Of a stretch of 64,000 nt of DNA, positions 51,748-60,489 are shown in pieces. Position numbers and translations under genes: made by a program. Numbering within the stretch: the stretch's first letter is position 1; each line of letters opens with the position of its first letter. This DNA comes from an uncultured Eubacteriales bacterium (GTDB lineage Bacteria > Bacillota > Clostridia > Oscillospirales > CAG-382). The notes under the pieces were generated by a model that saw only the letters and a list, made by a program, of their open reading frames with translations, was not told the DNA's origin and made no database searches. The stretch is from the NCBI GenBank assembly GCA_934444645.1, contig CAKSCV010000002.1:124001-188000 (forward strand), read 5' to 3'.

Positions 51748-52245
51748 ATGCACAAAATTCAGAAAACCAACGCCATGCGGCAGCTGGATGCTGCCGGCAT
51801 TCCGTATGAGGCCAAAGAATATGAATACGACGAAAACGACCTGTCGGGACTGCATATCGCCAAAAGCATCGGCCTTGACCCGGATATCGTGTTCAAAACT
51901 CTTGTCGCCCGCGGCGATAAAACGCCGTATATTGTATTCTGCATTCCGTGTGCCTATGAGCTTGACTTGAAAAAATGTGCTAAGATTACCGGCAATAAGC
52001 GGATTGAGTTGGTGGCCGTTAAGGAACTGCTAAACCTTACCGGCTATATCCGCGGCGGCTGTTCGCCGATCGGCATGAAAAAGAGCTTCCCGACCTATAT
52101 CGACGAAACAGCACTGCTGTTTGATAAGATAATCGTCAGTGCCGGCGTGCGCGGAATCCAACTTTATCTTGATCCGAAAACGCTTATGGAATTTCTCCAT
52201 GCCGAAACCGGCGATCTTACCGAATTCACCGAAATTTCCGATTGA
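51748..52245 (+). CDS. ybaK: YbaK/EbsC-type Cys-tRNA(Pro) deacylase
   Basis: 165 residues of the YbaK/ProRS-INS editing family. It starts KTNAMRQLDAAGIPYEAKEYEY and has VFKTLVARGD with the catalytic Lys, and GYIRGGCSPIGMKK. It hydrolyses mischarged Cys-tRNA-Pro. The gene precedes the CE15-like gene by 33 bases with no terminator between, although the functions look unrelated. Confidence 0.92.
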   Translation: MHKIQKTNAMRQLDAAGIPYEAKEYEYDENDLSGLHIAKSIGLDPDIVFKTLVARGDKTPYIVFCIPCAYELDLKKCAKITGNKRIELVAVKELLNLTGYIRGGCSPIGMKKSFPTYIDETALLFDKIIVSAGVRGIQLYLDPKTLMEFLHAETGDLTEFTEISD

Positions 52246-52278
52246 AAATCCAATAAAAACCGAACGGAGGAAACGACA

Positions 52279-53328
52279 ATGACTGAAATCATGAAGCTTG
52301 TCGAAGAGCGCAACCTGCCTGAAATTCCGAAAGACCGCGAACAAATCAAACAAATCCTGCAAGAGGAGATCTACGGCTTTCTGCCGCCTGCGCCCGATGA
52401 AATGTCCTTCACCGAGGATAAAGTCATTGATACGCGTTTTCCGGCGCGCGCCGTGCTTCGCAGAATGTATGCACACGTGCGTATCGGCGAACGGATCTTC
52501 AATATTCCGTTTTATACAGCGTTCCATACCGACGGGAAAAAGCGTCCGTTCTTTATCCATAATAATTTCCGCCCGAATACACCGGATATCTATATGCCGG
52601 TCGAAGAAATTCTCGATAACGGTTTCGACCTGCTGTCGCTCTGCTATACCGATGTTTCCTCCGACGACGGCGATTTTACGACCGGCCTTGCCGATATTTT
52701 CATCGGCAGCGAACCGCGGAAACCGAACACCTGCGGAAAGATCATGCTGTGGGCGTGGGCGGCTATGCGCGTGATGGATTATGCCATGACCTGCCCGAAT
52801 CTCGACCATGAAAACGGTGCTGTCATCGGCCATTCCAGACTCGGAAAGACCGCGCTTGTAACGGCCATGATGGATACGCGCTTCAAATTCGCATTTTCAA
52901 ACAATGCCGGCTGCTGCGGCGATGCCTTTGTGCGCGGAAAGAAGGGCGAACAGATTGCCGATATCACACGTGCTTTCCCGTTCTGGTTCTGTGAAAACCT
53001 AAAAAAATATGCCGGACATCATGAGGCCATGCCGTTTGACCAGCATTTTCTGCTTGCGTCGATCGCACCGCGCTTTGTGTACGTTGCGTCCAGCAGCCTC
53101 GATTCGTGGGCAGATCCTAAGACCCAGTATCTGACCTGTGCTGCCGTAAGCGATTATTTCGAAAAACGCGGCGTAACCGGCTTTGTCCATCCCGACCGCT
53201 TCCCGGATCTGCCGGAAAGCTTCCATGAAGGGCATATCGGGTATCATATCAAGGACGGCGATCATTTCCTGTCGAGACGCGATTGGAACGAGTATATGAA
53301 ATATTTCAAAGCACATTTGAATGACTGA
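52279..53328 (+). CDS. CE15-like alpha/beta hydrolase (glucuronoyl esterase type)
   Basis: 349 residues. The nucleophile elbow is GHSRLGK with Ser about 186, the bacterial CE15 form. A C-terminal His lies in KDGDHFLSRRDW and SSSLDSWADP precedes it. CE15 enzymes cut esters between glucuronoyl groups of xylan and lignin alcohols. There is no signal peptide, unlike secreted CE15, so the substrate is likely an imported oligosaccharide. The start is set by GGAGGAAA. The GH78 gene, divergent to the left, and the convergent AraC gene support a glycan role. Another acyl esterase activity is possible. Confidence 0.78.
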   Translation: MTEIMKLVEERNLPEIPKDREQIKQILQEEIYGFLPPAPDEMSFTEDKVIDTRFPARAVLRRMYAHVRIGERIFNIPFYTAFHTDGKKRPFFIHNNFRPNTPDIYMPVEEILDNGFDLLSLCYTDVSSDDGDFTTGLADIFIGSEPRKPNTCGKIMLWAWAAMRVMDYAMTCPNLDHENGAVIGHSRLGKTALVTAMMDTRFKFAFSNNAGCCGDAFVRGKKGEQIADITRAFPFWFCENLKKYAGHHEAMPFDQHFLLASIAPRFVYVASSSLDSWADPKTQYLTCAAVSDYFEKRGVTGFVHPDRFPDLPESFHEGHIGYHIKDGDHFLSRRDWNEYMKYFKAHLND

Positions 53329-53345
53329 GTTTTTTAGAATGCAGC

Positions 53346-53384
53346 AAAGAGGCTGACGCGGGAACAAATCCCGGTCGGCCTCTT
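53346..53384. terminator. Bidirectional terminator
   Basis: AAAGAGGCTGAC pairs with GTCGGCCTCTTT (one G-T pair) and an inner GCGGGA/TCCCG extends the stem; a T-tract follows on +. It separates the esterase and the convergent AraC gene. Confidence 0.85.
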
Positions 53385-53403
53385 TTGTGTTGCTGTATTG
53401 CGC

Positions 53404-54252
53404 TTAGATTTTCACCTTTGTAATATTCGGTTCCGCGCCGAAATCGACCGTCTGCATACGCTTTCGGTAGCGAAGCGGCGACTCGCCGCACCGCCGCTTG
53501 AAGTAGCGCGAAAAATAAAATTGGTCGCAAAAACCGAATGCTTCGCTGATCTCGTTGACGGATAAATCCGTGCAGAGCAGCTTGCGTTGGGCGGAATACA
53601 TGATAAGATCGTCAATATACTGTCCCACCGTCCGTCCGGTCTGTTCCTTAAACGCTTTGGTAAGCGTGCTGACAGAAACAAACCCATTTTCCGCAACCTG
53701 CGAAATGTTTAACTTTACCGACAGATTCGCACGAATGTATTTCATGGCGTTCTGCACAAGCGGCGTATAGTGATCGTTGTCGTCAAAGCCGATTTTATAG
53801 GCTTCGATCATGTCGGAAAGGACTCCGGCAATGCGTCCTTTTAACAGCACCATGTCTGCAAAGCGGTCGGATTCGTAGAGCTTGTGCAGCTCTTCGGTCT
53901 GCTTTTCGGAATAGGGAAGACTTGCAATCTGCTTGCAGGACAGCATCAAATCAAACCCATCCGGTTTGAATAAATTGATGTGAAAAAACAGCTTTTGTAC
54001 CGACGGCGACCCTTCAAAATCGTATAATAAGCCGGTCGGAATCAAATAGACGTTTCCCGGCTCTAAAAACACGTCGCCGCACGCGGTTTTGAGATGCGCC
54101 CGGCCGCTTTCAACAAAATAGATGCGCGAATATGGCGAACAGACCTTTTCGCTGTGCCAGGTGTCGTCGGTGTGAACATAGCCGCTTTCGCCGAAAAACA
54201 GATCGTAGTCGTTCATGCGGCTGATAAGCAAATCGTTTGTGTAGACGTACAA
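53404..54252 (-). CDS. AraC-family transcriptional regulator (glycan locus)
   Basis: 282 residues from TTG 54252, placed by AAGGAGGTG at 54258-54266; an upstream in-frame start at 54312 would overlap the promoter. The N-terminal sensor contains RIYFVESGRAHLKT and LEPGNVYLIPTG. The C-terminal DNA-binding domain has NISQVAENGFVSVSTLTKAF and SVNEISEAFGFCDQFYFSRYF. It is convergent with the esterase gene and divergent from glgB, with the glg promoter about 140 bases away. Control of the GH78/esterase genes, of glg, or both is possible. Confidence 0.88.
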   Translation of the reverse strand: MYVYTNDLLISRMNDYDLFFGESGYVHTDDTWHSEKVCSPYSRIYFVESGRAHLKTACGDVFLEPGNVYLIPTGLLYDFEGSPSVQKLFFHINLFKPDGFDLMLSCKQIASLPYSEKQTEELHKLYESDRFADMVLLKGRIAGVLSDMIEAYKIGFDDNDHYTPLVQNAMKYIRANLSVKLNISQVAENGFVSVSTLTKAFKEQTGRTVGQYIDDLIMYSAQRKLLCTDLSVNEISEAFGFCDQFYFSRYFKRRCGESPLRYRKRMQTVDFGAEPNITKVKI

Positions 54253-54283
54253 AAAATGCACCTCCTTCACGGATTTCTTTATC

Positions 54284-54312
54284 AGTATAAACCAAATAAA
54301 TGACGATGTCAA
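54284..54312 (-). promoter_or_regulatory. Promoter of the AraC gene
   Basis: Minus-strand TTGACA (54312-54307), 17 bases, TATACT (54289-54284). Confidence 0.8.
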
Positions 54313-54449
54313 GCGCGGTTTTTGTTGAATTGTCGGAAAACAGCAAAAGCTTTTGCTGTTTTTTGTCAGGATTACACATATAATTTACATGACAAATCAA
54401 AAATTTAAGATTGTTGCACAAAAAATTCATTCTTTTTTTCGTTAGGCAG

Positions 54450-54478
54450 TTGAAATGATTCTGAAATCGTGCTATACT
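54450..54478 (+). promoter_or_regulatory. Promoter of the glg operon
   Basis: TTGAAA (54450-54455), 17 bases, TATACT (54473-54478). The leader to glgB is about 39 bases. Confidence 0.8.
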
Positions 54479-54523
54479 AAATATAATAAAAAATCCATAA
54501 TTCCCGGCGAAAGGAAATAAATC

Positions 54524-56470
54524 ATGACGGCAAAAAAAACCGACAATATGGCGGTGTATCTCTTCCACCAAGGCACCAATTTTCAAGCATACGATTATCT
54601 CGGCGCACACAAAACGAAAAACGGTATGGTGTTTCGCACCTGGGCACCCAACGCCGAAGAGGTGTTTGTTACCGGCGATTTCAACGGCTGGTCCAAAGAC
54701 AATCCCATGACGCGTATCAGCAAAGAAGGCGTATGGGAGGCAGTTGCGGAGGCGTCCCGCTTTGGGGAAGATTCAAAATATAAATTTATCATCCAAAGTG
54801 CGGCAGGCGAGGTGTACAAAGCCGATCCGTATGCATTTTATGCCGAAAAAGCGCCGGCAACCGCATCGGTCTGTTACGATATTTCCGGCTATTCGTGGTC
54901 AGATGAAAAATGGTTGGAAGCGCGCAGGAAAAAAATGGTTGAACCGACATATGAGACACCGCTCAATATTTATGAGCTTCATGTCGGTTCGTGGAAACGC
55001 CATCCCGACGGTACACATCTGACGTATCGCGAGCTTGCACACGAGCTTGCGCCGTATGTCAAGCAGATGGGGTATACGCACATTGAACTGATGCCGATTG
55101 CCGAATATCCGTTTGAAGGCTCGTGGGGCTATCAGGTGTGCGGATATTATGCGCCGACCTCACGGTTCGGCACACCGCACGATTTCATGTATTTTGTCGA
55201 TTACATGCACCGCAGCGGCATCGGTGTGATTCTCGATTGGGTTCCGGCGCATTTCCCGAAGGACGAGCATGGACTCTATGAATTTGACGGCGGTCCGCTG
55301 TACGAATACCAAGGCAAAGACCGCATGGAAAACCGAGGCTGGGGCACGCGCTGCTTTGATGTCGGCCGCAATGAAGTCGAAAGCTTTCTGATTTCCAACG
55401 CCATGTTTTGGCTGCGCGAATACCATGTGGACGGACTTCGCGTGGATGCGGTCGCGTCCATGCTGTATCTCGATTATGACCGTGAGCCCGGAACGTGGTT
55501 CCCGAACGAACACGGCGGAAACGAATGCTTGGAAACGGTTTGCTTCTTCCGCAAGCTCGGCGATGTGATCCGTTCGGAATTTCCCGATTCGTTGTTTATT
55601 GCCGAAGAGTCCACCTCTTGGCCGAAGGTATCCAAACCGTCAAGTGAAGACGGCCTCGGCTTCAACTTCAAGTGGAATATGGGTTGGATGAACGACTCGC
55701 TCGATTATTTTTCCACCGATCCGCTGTTCCGCAAATACAAGCACGATAAATTGACTTTTTCGATGATGTATGCCTTTTCGGAGACCTTTATCCTGCCGAT
55801 TTCGCATGATGAAGTGGTGCACGGCAAAAAGTCGCTTCTTGACCGTATGCCGGGTGAATATGAGCAGAAATTTGCCGGACTTCGTGCGTTTCTTGCCTAT
55901 ATGATGACGCATCCGGGGAAAAAACTCTTGTTTATGGGCTGTGAGATCGGCCAGTTTACCGAATGGAACTATAAAGACAGCGTCGAGTGGTTCTTGCTCG
56001 ATTACGATATGCACGCCGCGACCCAACGTTATGTGGCTGCTCTCAATCATTTTTATCTGGAACATGATGAACTGTGGCAGAACGACTATTCGTGGGAGGG
56101 CTTTACATGGATTGACTGCGATAACAAGGACGAGAGCCTTATCAGCTATGTTCGCCGCAACAAAAAAGGCAAAGAACTGATTGTTGTGCTTAACTTCACA
56201 CCGGTCGCACGTCCGTGCTATCCGATCGGCGTAAAAGGAGCAGGCGTTTATACCGAGCTCTTTAACAGTGACGATAAAAGCTTCGGCGGCAGCGGTGCGT
56301 TAAACGACGGGCTTCTCAAAGCGGAAAAAGAAAAACGCGGCGATTATTCCTATGTGATCCGTCCGAATATTCCGCCGTTCGGAGCTTTGATTCTCAAACG
56401 AACACGTCCGGCTTCGCCGAAAGCTGCCGGAAAGAAGCCGAACAAAACGGCCGGAAAAAGCAGCAAATAG
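54524..56470 (+). CDS. glgB: 1,4-alpha-glucan branching enzyme
   Basis: 648 residues. An N-terminal CBM48 (VFRTWAPNAEEVFVTGDFNGW) precedes a GH13 barrel with nucleophile Asp about 308 in GLRVDAVASML, the acid/base Glu in IAEEST and Asp about 429 in SHDEVVHGK. It makes alpha-1,6 branches in glycogen. The C-terminal 24 residues form a Lys/Pro/Ala-rich tail not needed for the fold. It is the first gene of the glg operon; the ribosome binding site is AAAGGAA. Confidence 0.96.
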   Translation: MTAKKTDNMAVYLFHQGTNFQAYDYLGAHKTKNGMVFRTWAPNAEEVFVTGDFNGWSKDNPMTRISKEGVWEAVAEASRFGEDSKYKFIIQSAAGEVYKADPYAFYAEKAPATASVCYDISGYSWSDEKWLEARRKKMVEPTYETPLNIYELHVGSWKRHPDGTHLTYRELAHELAPYVKQMGYTHIELMPIAEYPFEGSWGYQVCGYYAPTSRFGTPHDFMYFVDYMHRSGIGVILDWVPAHFPKDEHGLYEFDGGPLYEYQGKDRMENRGWGTRCFDVGRNEVESFLISNAMFWLREYHVDGLRVDAVASMLYLDYDREPGTWFPNEHGGNECLETVCFFRKLGDVIRSEFPDSLFIAEESTSWPKVSKPSSEDGLGFNFKWNMGWMNDSLDYFSTDPLFRKYKHDKLTFSMMYAFSETFILPISHDEVVHGKKSLLDRMPGEYEQKFAGLRAFLAYMMTHPGKKLLFMGCEIGQFTEWNYKDSVEWFLLDYDMHAATQRYVAALNHFYLEHDELWQNDYSWEGFTWIDCDNKDESLISYVRRNKKGKELIVVLNFTPVARPCYPIGVKGAGVYTELFNSDDKSFGGSGALNDGLLKAEKEKRGDYSYVIRPNIPPFGALILKRTRPASPKAAGKKPNKTAGKSSK

Positions 56471-56558
56471 CCTTCAAAGCATATCCGTATGCGGATATTG
56501 CTTGAAATAAAAAATAAAGAGAGATTGTACCAAGCGAAAGGATGGTTTTGATAAACTT

Positions 56559-57767
56559 ATGTTCAGAAAAAAAGAATGTGTCGCCATGCTTCTTGCAGGC
56601 GGACAGGGAAGCCGGCTTTATGCGCTTACCGAAAGTACGGCAAAACCGGCAGTAACCTTTGGCGCAAAGTACCGTATCATCGATTTTCCGCTTACAAACT
56701 GTATCCACTCCGGCATCGACACCGTCGGTGTGCTTACGCAATACCAGCCGCTCGTCCTAAACGAATACATCGGCAACGGACAGCCGTGGGACCTTGACCG
56801 CAACATGGGAGGCGTTAAGATCCTGCCGCCGTATCAGGGCAAAAACGGCGCGGATTGGTACCGCGGAACGGCGAATGCCATCTATCAGAATCTCACTTTT
56901 ATCGAACGGTATGATCCGGATTATGTACTGATTCTTTCGGGCGATCATATCTATAAAATGGATTACGCCGCTATGCTTGCGTTCCATAAGAAAAAGAACG
57001 CCGACTGCACCATCAGCGTCATTGAAGTGCCGCTCGAAGAAGCAAGCCGCTTTGGCATCATGTCAGCCGATGAGGACGGAAAAATCACCAAGTTCGAAGA
57101 AAAACCCAAAAATCCGACCAGCACCAAAGCGTCTATGGGCATTTACATTTTCAACCGCAAGAAGCTTGTGGAATATCTGACCGCCGACAACGACGATCCG
57201 GACTCGGTCAATGACTTTGGCAAGAATATCATTCCGAAAATGCTTGCTGCCGGTGAAAAAATGTATGCCTACTCATTTTCGGGTTATTGGAAGGATGTCG
57301 GAACACTTTCGAGCCTTTGGGAGGCCAACATGGATTTGCTTGGCGAACATCCCGTGTTCGATCTTAACGATGACGAATGGCGTATCCGCTCGCGTACAGC
57401 CGCCGAACCGCCGCAGTATATCGGTGCGGAGGCAGAGGTTTGCAATTCGATTATCACCGAGGGCTGCGTGATTGAGGGCACGGTCATCAATTCTGTCCTG
57501 TCCAACGGTGTTACGGTTGAAAAGGGGGCTATCGTCAAGGATTCGGTGATTATGAGCGAAACGACCGTCGGCGAAGGCTCGTGCGTGAGTTATGCTATCT
57601 TGGACGAAAATGTCATACTCGGCGCAGATTGCCGTGTCGGCGCAGATAAACAAACCACCAAAGAAGTAACCGTTATCGGTGCGACAGCCGTTCTCAAAGC
57701 AGGCACGGAAATCGAACCGGGTACTATCTACAGTGCCAAAAACGGCAAGGGAGGCAGCAACAAATGA
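56559..57767 (+). CDS. glgC: Glucose-1-phosphate adenylyltransferase
   Basis: 402 residues. ADP-glucose pyrophosphorylase with the nucleotide motif LLAGGQGSRLYALT, the PAVTFGAKYRIIDF segment, and the catalytic ILSGDHIYKMDY. The C-terminal left-handed beta-helix begins near CNSIITEGCVIEGT. It makes ADP-glucose for GlgA. It overlaps glgD by 4 bases. In Clostridia GlgC often acts together with GlgD. Confidence 0.95.
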   Translation: MFRKKECVAMLLAGGQGSRLYALTESTAKPAVTFGAKYRIIDFPLTNCIHSGIDTVGVLTQYQPLVLNEYIGNGQPWDLDRNMGGVKILPPYQGKNGADWYRGTANAIYQNLTFIERYDPDYVLILSGDHIYKMDYAAMLAFHKKKNADCTISVIEVPLEEASRFGIMSADEDGKITKFEEKPKNPTSTKASMGIYIFNRKKLVEYLTADNDDPDSVNDFGKNIIPKMLAAGEKMYAYSFSGYWKDVGTLSSLWEANMDLLGEHPVFDLNDDEWRIRSRTAAEPPQYIGAEAEVCNSIITEGCVIEGTVINSVLSNGVTVEKGAIVKDSVIMSETTVGEGSCVSYAILDENVILGADCRVGADKQTTKEVTVIGATAVLKAGTEIEPGTIYSAKNGKGGSNK

Positions 57768-58903
57768 ACGTAGCCGGGTTAATCTTTTCCAATATCCACG
57801 ATAAAAACATACCGGAGCTGACGCAAAAGCGCACCATGGCTTCCGTGCCGTTCGGCGGCAGATATCGCCTGATCGATTTTACGCTCTCCAACATGGTAAA
57901 CGCCGACATTACCAAAATCGGCATCATCACGCATTATAACTATCAATCGCTTATGGATCATATCGGCTCGGGCAAAGACTGGGATTTGTCCCGGTCAAGC
58001 GGCGGTATCAAAATTTTGCCTCCGTTTATCACCGCCTACGACAACACCACGCATTCCATGCAGCCGTATTCCAGCCGCTTGGAGGCGCTCATGGGTGCAT
58101 ATAATTTCATCTCGCGCTGTACCGAGGATTATTTTGTTCTTTCCGACTGCGATACCGTCTGCAACATCGACCTGCGCGATGTTGTGGATTACCACATTGA
58201 TACCCATGCCGACATTACGCTTGTCGCCAAGAACACCTATCTTGAAGCAAGCGAAGCGGCCAATTCCACCATCGTGGAAACTGACGGGCACGACCGCATT
58301 CTGAATTTGCTGCATAATCCTACCGGACTTTCGGGAAGCTTAAATCAAAGCTTAAACATTTTCGTTCTCAAGCGTGAATACCTCGAAAGCATTGTTCTTG
58401 ATTCTCTTGCGCGCGGCTATAAGAGCTTTACAAAAGATATTATAGCGCGCAATATCGATAAGGCAAACTTCCGTATGTACAGCAAATTCGAAGGCTACTA
58501 TGCGTCGATCAGCTCCATTGACACGTACTACCGTTCGAGCATGGATTTGCTTGATAAAAACGTCAAGGAAAACCTGTTCGGCGTTAAGAACCGTCCGATT
58601 TATACCAAAGTCAAGAATACCGCGCCGGCTCGCTACGTGGGCGACAGCAAGGTCGGAAATTCGCTCGTAGCCGATGGCTGCGTGATTGAAGGAACCGTGG
58701 AAAACTCCATTTTGTTCCGCGGCGTAAAGGTCGGAAAGAATACCGTCATCAAAAATTCGATTATTATGCAGGATACCTTTGTCGGCGATAATGTGACGCT
58801 AAACTGCGTTATCTGTGACAAAAACGCCGTTATCAAAAACGGACGCTGCCTTTCCGGTCACGAAACGCATCCGTTCACGGTCAGCAAAGGGACCATTATC
58901 TGA
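57764..58903 (+). CDS. glgD: GlgD, glucose-1-phosphate adenylyltransferase-like subunit
   Basis: 379 residues. Homologous to GlgC, but the N-terminal nucleotide motif is degraded (NVAGLIFSNIHDK in place of the GGxGxR loop), and the catalytic GDHIYK region reads VLSDCDTVCNIDL. This is the GlgD family of Firmicutes, a regulatory or stabilising partner of GlgC. The C-terminal beta-helix is intact. The ATGA overlap with glgC supports 1:1 synthesis. Confidence 0.93.
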   Translation: MNVAGLIFSNIHDKNIPELTQKRTMASVPFGGRYRLIDFTLSNMVNADITKIGIITHYNYQSLMDHIGSGKDWDLSRSSGGIKILPPFITAYDNTTHSMQPYSSRLEALMGAYNFISRCTEDYFVLSDCDTVCNIDLRDVVDYHIDTHADITLVAKNTYLEASEAANSTIVETDGHDRILNLLHNPTGLSGSLNQSLNIFVLKREYLESIVLDSLARGYKSFTKDIIARNIDKANFRMYSKFEGYYASISSIDTYYRSSMDLLDKNVKENLFGVKNRPIYTKVKNTAPARYVGDSKVGNSLVADGCVIEGTVENSILFRGVKVGKNTVIKNSIIMQDTFVGDNVTLNCVICDKNAVIKNGRCLSGHETHPFTVSKGTII

Positions 58904-58953
58904 TTTTGCCGACAATAGCGGAATATGCCGGCTCGTCTGAAAGGAAAATAATT

Positions 58954-60399
58954 ATGGCAAAGAAAGTACTCATGGTTGGATCGGAAATGGTTCCGTATGC
59001 GGCGACGGGAGGTCTCGGCGATGTGCTCGGATCACTGCCGGAGGCGTGTATGAAGGGCAAAAAGAAAGAGTTTGATATACGGGTAATCATGCCGTTATAC
59101 GGCTCGATCGGCGAAGAATACCGCTCACAGATGACGTTTTTAGGCGACATTACCGTGCCGCTTGCCTGGCGAAAGCTCTATTGCGGCATCTTCAAGCTCG
59201 AAAAAAACGGTGTGACCGTCTATTTTCTCGATAATGAGTATTATTTTAAGCGTCCCGATTTGTACGGAAGCTACGATGACGGCGAACGCTTTGCATTTTT
59301 CGGCAGTGCCGTGCTGCACGTTTTGCCGCATATCGATTTCATTCCGGATATTCTCCATGCACACGATTGGCAAAGCGCGCTTTCGGTCATCTACCTGAAA
59401 ACGGTGTTTGCCGATAATCCCGAATATAACCACATTCGCACCGTCTTTACCATTCATAATGTTGCCTATCAGGGAAAATATGACCCGGCAATTTTAGGAG
59501 ATGTATTCGGACTCGACAAGAAGTTCTATTCGATCGTCGAAAATGATGGTTGTATCAATCTGATGAAGGGCGCCATTGCTGTTGCCGATAAGGTGACGAC
59601 TGTCAGCCCGACGTATGCAGAGGAATTGAAATATCCCGAATTTTCTTATGGAATGCACTATATTCTCAACCGCAACGCCTATAAATTCTTCGGAATCTTA
59701 AACGGTATCGATTATACCTACTACGACCCGTCCAAGGATATGTCGATTCCGTTCCGCTATTCTGCAAAAAAGCCGGCGGATAAGGTTAAGAACAAAACGG
59801 CACTGCAAGAGGAGTTGGGGCTTACCATCGGAGAAGAAAAGCCCCTTATCGCCGTAATTTCGCGCCTTGCCGACCAAAAGGGCATCGATCTCATTGCCGG
59901 TATTATCGAGGATGTTCTCAATTACAGCGATGCTGAGCTTGTTGTCCTCGGAAAAGGCGAATACCGGTACGAAGAATTCTTCTCAAGACTCGGCAACAAC
60001 CGCCCCAAACAAGTCAAGGCGCTTATGATGTATAACAAAGAGCTTGCCAAGAAAATCTATGCAGCCGCCGATATTTTCCTCATGCCCTCGTACAGCGAAC
60101 CGTGCGGTCTTTCGCAGATGATCGCCTCACGCTACGGTGCCGTTCCGGTCACGCGCGAAACCGGCGGATTATACGATTCCATCAAAGGCTATTATGAATT
60201 CGACGGCGAGATCTACGGAAACGGCTTTACGTTCCGCAATTACAATATGTATGAGTTAAAAGACCGCATTTTTGCGGCACTCACGCTGTATCATGATCCC
60301 GAAAAATGGAAGCGGTTAGTCGGTAAAGTTATGACGACCGATTTCAGTTGGGATTCCTCCGCACAAAAATATCTTGCAATGTATCGCGATTTGTGTTAA
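58954..60399 (+). CDS. glgA: Glycogen synthase (ADP-glucose, GT5)
   Basis: 481 residues from ATG 58954 (AAAGGAAAA upstream). The N-terminal GT5 domain has TGGLGDVLGSLPEA, HAHDWQSALSVIYLK and TIHNVAYQGKYD. The C-terminal domain has AVISRLADQKGIDL and PSYSEPCGLSQMIASRYG with the catalytic Glu. It extends alpha-1,4-glucan from ADP-glucose. The residue before TGGL, usually Lys (KTGGL), is Ala17 here. Confidence 0.94.
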   Translation: MAKKVLMVGSEMVPYAATGGLGDVLGSLPEACMKGKKKEFDIRVIMPLYGSIGEEYRSQMTFLGDITVPLAWRKLYCGIFKLEKNGVTVYFLDNEYYFKRPDLYGSYDDGERFAFFGSAVLHVLPHIDFIPDILHAHDWQSALSVIYLKTVFADNPEYNHIRTVFTIHNVAYQGKYDPAILGDVFGLDKKFYSIVENDGCINLMKGAIAVADKVTTVSPTYAEELKYPEFSYGMHYILNRNAYKFFGILNGIDYTYYDPSKDMSIPFRYSAKKPADKVKNKTALQEELGLTIGEEKPLIAVISRLADQKGIDLIAGIIEDVLNYSDAELVVLGKGEYRYEEFFSRLGNNRPKQVKALMMYNKELAKKIYAAADIFLMPSYSEPCGLSQMIASRYGAVPVTRETGGLYDSIKGYYEFDGEIYGNGFTFRNYNMYELKDRIFAALTLYHDPEKWKRLVGKVMTTDFSWDSSAQKYLAMYRDLC

Positions 60400-60402
60400 A
60401 AT
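60374..60402 (+). promoter_or_regulatory. Internal promoter of glgP
   Basis: TTGCAA (60374-60379), 17 bases, TAAAAT (60397-60402), overlapping the glgA stop. The leader of about 80 bases has a G/C-rich hairpin, GCGGCGTACG (60419-60428) with CGTGCGCCGC (60439-60448). Confidence 0.6.
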
Positions 60403-60489
60403 AGAAACGATAACCGAGCGGCGTACGTCTGTAAGGGCGTGCGCCGCCCATGTTTGCAAAAATTCTACCCACGATGAAAGGTGATTCAA

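Noticed and set aside
52030..52833. Open frame of 267 codons on -
   Set aside because: It crosses the ends of ybaK and the CE15-like gene on the opposite strand and has no ribosome binding site or domain.
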